A DNA stretch of 64,000 nt, from contig NZ_CP103300.1 of NCBI RefSeq assembly GCF_025562755.1, positions 3,721,001 to 3,785,000 of the forward strand, read 5' to 3'. A program made the position numbers and the translations under genes. This stretch comes from Endozoicomonas euniceicola (lineage in GTDB: Bacteria > Pseudomonadota > Gammaproteobacteria > Pseudomonadales > Endozoicomonadaceae). Positions 60,135-64,000 of the stretch are shown in pieces. The first letter of the stretch is position 1; every line of letters starts with the position of its first letter. A model generated the notes under the pieces. That model was not told the origin of the DNA. It did not search any database and worked only from the letters and a program-made list of their open reading frames with translations.

Positions 60135-61487
60135 ATGGCACTTAAAATTAAATTACACAAGTTGATGGCTTGTTGCGTGATTTGTATCTGTCTTCAGGCA
60201 ACTACCTGTCCTGCTGCCGGTAAGAGACTTATCCGGTCAGAGGAAGGTATACCCTCTATCATCGATTCGGTTGATGGAAGGGATCACATTGTTCTTGCTG
60301 GAGACTCTATATTTGATTGCTTTTTTTGGAACCGGGTAATGTCCGGCACTGTCGGGCAATGGTTGAATGCAATATTCAATTACGACAATGCCCTGTTAAA
60401 AAGCAGGCTGCGTGTGCTGGTTAACGGCAGATATTTTGAGCCTGCCGTGGAGGGGATAGTTCAGGCTCTGAGGAATGGAGACCGTGTGCTCATTGATACC
60501 AGATCAGATGAAGATATTTTAAATGGTGTACAACCCGATATTCAGGGGCAAAGCACAATAGATGACATACTCAAGGCTTTGCTTAAAGGGGTTAGAAATG
60601 GAGAGCGCATTATAGTCGATGACAGGTCAGTAGAGGAAACCATGGCAAGTGACATCATCAGTGCCTTTGCTGAAGATGGCATGATAACCGTACCTGATGA
60701 AGACCCACTGTTTAATGACTATATAGGGAGGCGGGAAGAGTGTGGTATAGCCTATGACTCTATCAGTCCCCAGTCTGCGCGGTTGAAGCCATTTTGTCAT
60801 GTAACCTGTCCTCCTTCTGCAGAGGAGGGCAGGCAAACCGGGGAGCCACGGATCGATGATTGTCAGGGGGCTGTTGGAGGGATGCCGTTACAAGAGCGTG
60901 ACGAATCATCCCAGTCTGAAAACCAGCCAAGACCCTTAATACAAGTCGATGTAAGGACGGGTGTAGAGGGAAGCTATGTATTTGTGAGTGCGGGTGGAAA
61001 CGACCTATTGCAGAATATTGCGAGCTCTTACACGATTATTCCCAATTTGCAGGCAATTGCCCGACGTTATCGGGAACTGGGTGCCAAAAAAGTTATTTAT
61101 GTCATTCCTTATAATATGGGGGGTAAAGAAAATCCCGATATTTGGTATTCTATTTTGTCTAACGGTATTAACGCTGTCAGGTCTGTGGTTAAGACCTTTT
61201 TTTTAAATAAATTAGCTCCTGAGGGTTACGATGCCGTCATCGACTTATCGGACTTTGATGACAGACACCGCAGGGCCCAGCGTTATATCCCGGAGCCAAC
61301 ACCATTGGGGGCTTTGGAAATAGCCTGGCGTATTGCCGGAGTGTTTCGGGAACTTAGCCAGGCTGACCAGGACATGGGTGCTACAGCAGCAAATAATGTT
61401 AATAATTTTCCGTGTGTTTCAAGCTCTCGTTCGGAAGAAGCAGGCTCCAATAATACTGATATACCGAATGGGGGATGCACTAGGTGA
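60135..61487 (+). CDS. Secreted SGNH/GDSL-like protein with internal repeats
   Basis: The 450-residue protein has a signal peptide (residues 1-28). It carries SGNH hydrolase blocks: GDSIFD at 56-61 (block I Ser58), a GGND at 287-290 (block III) and a C-terminal DDRH at 375-378 that may supply the Asp/His pair, followed by PTPLGALEIAWRIAG. Between blocks I and III about 200 residues are inserted, containing units such as ALRNGDRVLIDTRSDEDIL and GVRNGERIIVDDRSVEETM. This suggests tandem duplication. Activity as lipase or sugar esterase is inferred. Confidence 0.68.
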   Translation: MALKIKLHKLMACCVICICLQATTCPAAGKRLIRSEEGIPSIIDSVDGRDHIVLAGDSIFDCFFWNRVMSGTVGQWLNAIFNYDNALLKSRLRVLVNGRYFEPAVEGIVQALRNGDRVLIDTRSDEDILNGVQPDIQGQSTIDDILKALLKGVRNGERIIVDDRSVEETMASDIISAFAEDGMITVPDEDPLFNDYIGRREECGIAYDSISPQSARLKPFCHVTCPPSAEEGRQTGEPRIDDCQGAVGGMPLQERDESSQSENQPRPLIQVDVRTGVEGSYVFVSAGGNDLLQNIASSYTIIPNLQAIARRYRELGAKKVIYVIPYNMGGKENPDIWYSILSNGINAVRSVVKTFFLNKLAPEGYDAVIDLSDFDDRHRRAQRYIPEPTPLGALEIAWRIAGVFRELSQADQDMGATAANNVNNFPCVSSSRSEEAGSNNTDIPNGGCTR

Positions 61488-61552
61488 TGAAAGCACAAAT
61501 ATTGTTTTAATCGTCTATACTCACGCCAAAATAACCTGATAGCCCAATTCTA

Positions 61553-63970
61553 ATGATTGCAAAATGGGCAAAAAATAACGCTCCAGTCTTTGTGTTTTCA
61601 AAAAAAAAGTTGGCAGTGGTGTTTCTGCTGTGGCTGGCTGTCATGGTGGACAGTGCCCGTGGAGAATGGGTAACACCAGCTTCTGTACATCAGGGCGGGA
61701 TTGCCCATGTTGCTTCAAGGCTCTGGCTTCAGCAACAACCCATGCTTAAATCCGCTATGGATGAAAAAGTCGCGGTTTCAAAAAGATCGGCAGCGGTGGT
61801 TATTCTGGTAGAAGACGACGGTTTTAGTGTACTGACCACTGAGCCGGTAGTTTTCACATGGCAGGATGCGTGCAATGCCACCGCACTTTCCGACATGACC
61901 CGGCATCTGCGCTGCCACGACCCCAATGCCCTGCTGACCGGGTTAAGAGCCACACTGCAGTTTAGTCACAGCGGGGAGTCTGTGCAGGTGACCGGGTTTG
62001 CCTCGGTTTTGCAGGTGCAGACCACCGGGGGAACAGACCTGACCATTGCTCCCTTTCAGGGGGATATCTCTGTCCTGCCAGAAAAACAATATGAACAACA
62101 GTACAGAGCCATTCTGGAGTACCTGTCCCGGCAAAGGAGAAAGTCTGAAGAGATAGGCCGGCGAACAAGATGCTGGACAAACGCCATGTCAAGGTTAGCC
62201 CCTGAAAAACCGGACGAAGTGTTAAGGCAGGAGCAGAAAATAAAGGAGCTGCGAGCGCCTGTCAGGTTCCACTACTCACTGGCACACCGTTCGGCCCTGC
62301 AGGATGAAACGTTCTGTTTTTTTACGAACAAGATGGAGGGAAGAAAAGTTGTGTTGACTCCCGACAATAACCTTTCTGCCTGCTCCCCTGTTTCTCTGCC
62401 ATCGGGGAGCATGGTTGACCTGTCCAATGGTTCCAAAAGAAATCCTCCACCCGTTGATAAGCCAGCAGCTACGAAGAGCAAAAAAAGAAAACTCAGCACC
62501 AGTAATAGTGAGAGCCCGCAGAGTGTCACAAATCCGCAGACCGAGGGTTATCCCGTGATACCGGATATCCTCATAAAACAGGAAGAAAATGTCATTGAAT
62601 TTGGTGAAAGAAAAGTCTTGACAAGTGCTGAACTGTTTATCATCAAGCCGGAAAGCGGTATTACCAGAAAACCGCCAGAACCGCCTTTCAAAACAAATTG
62701 CAAGATTCTGGGTGCCCCGGCATTCTGGAAACTTTTTACTAAGAAAAAGCGACAGCAACTGAAAAACAGGATATTGGAATATATTAATAAAACCAATGAA
62801 GAAAGAGAGGCGCACATCGAAGGTCTGGTCAGAGAGGTGCGGTACGAGGCAAACGAGGGCGACCCTTACCAGGCTCTGGACGGGCAAAAGCATGTGGTAG
62901 CCGCCAAAAAACTGTCCAAGGGTACTGTACTGGGACATTACCGGGGCTCTCTCTGGTTGATAGATGAGAATGCCCCGTCTCCGGAGTGTGGTACGTTAGA
63001 CCAGCAAATATCCTATTCCGTTAACTGTGACTACAAAGGAGAAGAAGCCACGGATGATTGTCAGGAAATGTACTGGCTTTCAGGTTATGACGACGGCAAT
63101 ATTTTTTCCTGTGTTAACGACTGTACCGTCACCAGCAATGCCGACGACAATACCGGTACTGTAGAGCCAAACGTCAGTTTCATTATTGTTTATATGGATG
63201 ATTTCCCCGTGGTTATGGTCGTGACAACAAAGGATATCCCGGAGGGCAAAGGACTCTGGCTGAGCTATGGAAAACCTTACTGGGACTATAAAAACGAACC
63301 GGTTGTAGTGCCCGACGGTGATGACGATCATAGCGGAGCCGGGGCAAAAAACAAAAAATGTGCGTGTGATGTGTGTGGAAGGATATTTACTAAACCCCAT
63401 CACCTAAGAGACCACAAACGCACCCATACAGGGGAGAAGCCTTATGAATGCGGTGTGTGTCAAGAGAGATTTACTCAACTTGGAGGCCTCATAAGACACG
63501 GGTACCGCCACACAGGGGAGAAGCCTTATGAGTGCGATGTGTGTGGAAAGGGATTTACTCAGACCGGAGACCTCGTAAGACACAAACGCATTCACACAGG
63601 GGAAAAGCCTTATGGGTGCGATGTGTGTAAAAAAAGATTTAATCAACTCAATCACCTCATAGTACACAAACGCACTCACACCGGGGAGAAGCCTTATAAG
63701 TGCGATGAGTGTCAAAAGGGATTTGCTCACTCCAGTGACCTCACATTACACAAACGCACTCACACCGGGGAGAAGCCTTATAAGTGCGATGAGTGTCAAA
63801 AGAGATTTTCTAACCCGGGAAACTTAGCAGCACACAAACGAACCCACACCGGAGAGAGGCCCTATGAGTGCGATGTGTGTGAAAATAGATTTACTTACTC
63901 CAATAACCTCGCAAGACACAAGCGCACCAAACACAAGAACCTTCCAACAGAGCAACCGCCACAGCAATAG
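61553..63970 (+). CDS. Secreted SET-domain protein with seven C2H2 zinc fingers (PRDM-like)
   Basis: The 805-residue protein has an N-terminal signal-peptide-like segment (residues about 19-38; LAVVFLLWLAVMVDSARG), an unknown region (about 40-300), a basic KSKKRKL motif (308-314) like a nuclear localisation signal, and a SET/PR domain (about 440-580: VVAAKKLSKGTVLGHYRG, SCVNDC at 519-524, LWLSYGKPYWDY). From 605 to about 795 follow seven C2H2 fingers joined by TGEKP linkers. SET domains methylate lysine and TGEKP-linked fingers bind DNA. The order is that of animal PRDM proteins, and bacterial examples would be rare. A host-nucleus effector role is inferred. Confidence 0.88.
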   Translation: MIAKWAKNNAPVFVFSKKKLAVVFLLWLAVMVDSARGEWVTPASVHQGGIAHVASRLWLQQQPMLKSAMDEKVAVSKRSAAVVILVEDDGFSVLTTEPVVFTWQDACNATALSDMTRHLRCHDPNALLTGLRATLQFSHSGESVQVTGFASVLQVQTTGGTDLTIAPFQGDISVLPEKQYEQQYRAILEYLSRQRRKSEEIGRRTRCWTNAMSRLAPEKPDEVLRQEQKIKELRAPVRFHYSLAHRSALQDETFCFFTNKMEGRKVVLTPDNNLSACSPVSLPSGSMVDLSNGSKRNPPPVDKPAATKSKKRKLSTSNSESPQSVTNPQTEGYPVIPDILIKQEENVIEFGERKVLTSAELFIIKPESGITRKPPEPPFKTNCKILGAPAFWKLFTKKKRQQLKNRILEYINKTNEEREAHIEGLVREVRYEANEGDPYQALDGQKHVVAAKKLSKGTVLGHYRGSLWLIDENAPSPECGTLDQQISYSVNCDYKGEEATDDCQEMYWLSGYDDGNIFSCVNDCTVTSNADDNTGTVEPNVSFIIVYMDDFPVVMVVTTKDIPEGKGLWLSYGKPYWDYKNEPVVVPDGDDDHSGAGAKNKKCACDVCGRIFTKPHHLRDHKRTHTGEKPYECGVCQERFTQLGGLIRHGYRHTGEKPYECDVCGKGFTQTGDLVRHKRIHTGEKPYGCDVCKKRFNQLNHLIVHKRTHTGEKPYKCDECQKGFAHSSDLTLHKRTHTGEKPYKCDECQKRFSNPGNLAAHKRTHTGERPYECDVCENRFTYSNNLARHKRTKHKNLPTEQPPQQ
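63359..63936 (+). repeat. 84-bp tandem repeats encoding the zinc fingers
   Basis: The linker coding segments start at 63428, 63512, 63596, 63680, 63764 and 63848, exactly 84 bp (28 codons) apart. Two adjacent units share an identical 55-bp stretch (63664-63718 and 63748-63802), which points to recent duplication or gene conversion. Confidence 0.9.
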
Positions 63971-64000
63971 TCTACACTCCCACCAAAATCACCCAATAGC

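Noticed and set aside
63359..63936. Regular 84-bp repeats considered as a CRISPR array
   Set aside because: The repeats are in frame, encode C2H2 fingers and have no unique spacers of CRISPR type.

Overview
The window appears to come from a marine gammaproteobacterium that lives with animal hosts, most like Endozoicomonas (Endozoicomonadaceae). This is an inference. The pilB, nik, deaD and tRNA-Thr genes look gammaproteobacterial, while several secreted proteins carry domains typical of animals: a CHY zinc finger at the left edge, and a SET domain followed by seven C2H2 zinc fingers at the right edge.

Layout. (1) Bases 1-1966 are chromosome: a secreted protein on the minus strand that runs off the left edge in a CHY finger, then the 5' remnant of an IS transposase. 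(2) Bases 1969-40040 are a complete-looking prophage of about 38 kb, bounded by a 28-bp direct repeat. The right copy lies in the 3' end of a tRNA-Thr(CGT) gene and a tyrosine integrase sits beside it. (3) Bases 40021-48401 hold tRNA-Thr, pilB, and a six-gene operon (nikABCDE-like ABC transporter plus a MATE exporter) behind a Fur-box-like site. (4) Bases 48501-64000 mix housekeeping genes (deaD, GST, acyltransferase, TVP38-family protein) with secreted or host-directed candidates: phytase-like protein, lysozyme-inhibitor-like lipoprotein, papain-like protease, Cys-rich protein, SGNH-like protein and the SET/zinc-finger protein.

Prophage logic. The immunity region is arranged like a mirror image of lambda. 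A LexA-type CI repressor points right and a small Cro points left. ACAGTTnnnAACTGT-type operators sit between them (OR-like) and again about 100 bp after cI (OL-like), where they overlap a good sigma70 promoter. The rightward early operon encodes a Sak4-like ATPase, a DUF669-type ssDNA-binding protein, a PD-(D/E)XK nuclease, an SF2 helicase and many small proteins, and ends in a probable excisionase facing the integrase. The leftward operon runs cro, primase-helicase, an iteron array that may be the origin, RusA, a Mor-like activator, lysis genes, a lambda-type head module (GpA terminase, portal, fused protease-capsid) and a P2-type contractile tail. The tail module includes a readable -1 frameshift in the E/E' chaperone. 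A small separate cassette lies at the left end of the prophage: S24-like fragment, structured RNA candidate, XRE regulator and two small proteins.

The most unusual content is the secreted eukaryote-like group at the two edges, above all the PRDM-like SET/C2H2 protein with near-identical 84-bp finger repeats, a KKRK nuclear-localisation-like motif and an N-terminal signal peptide.
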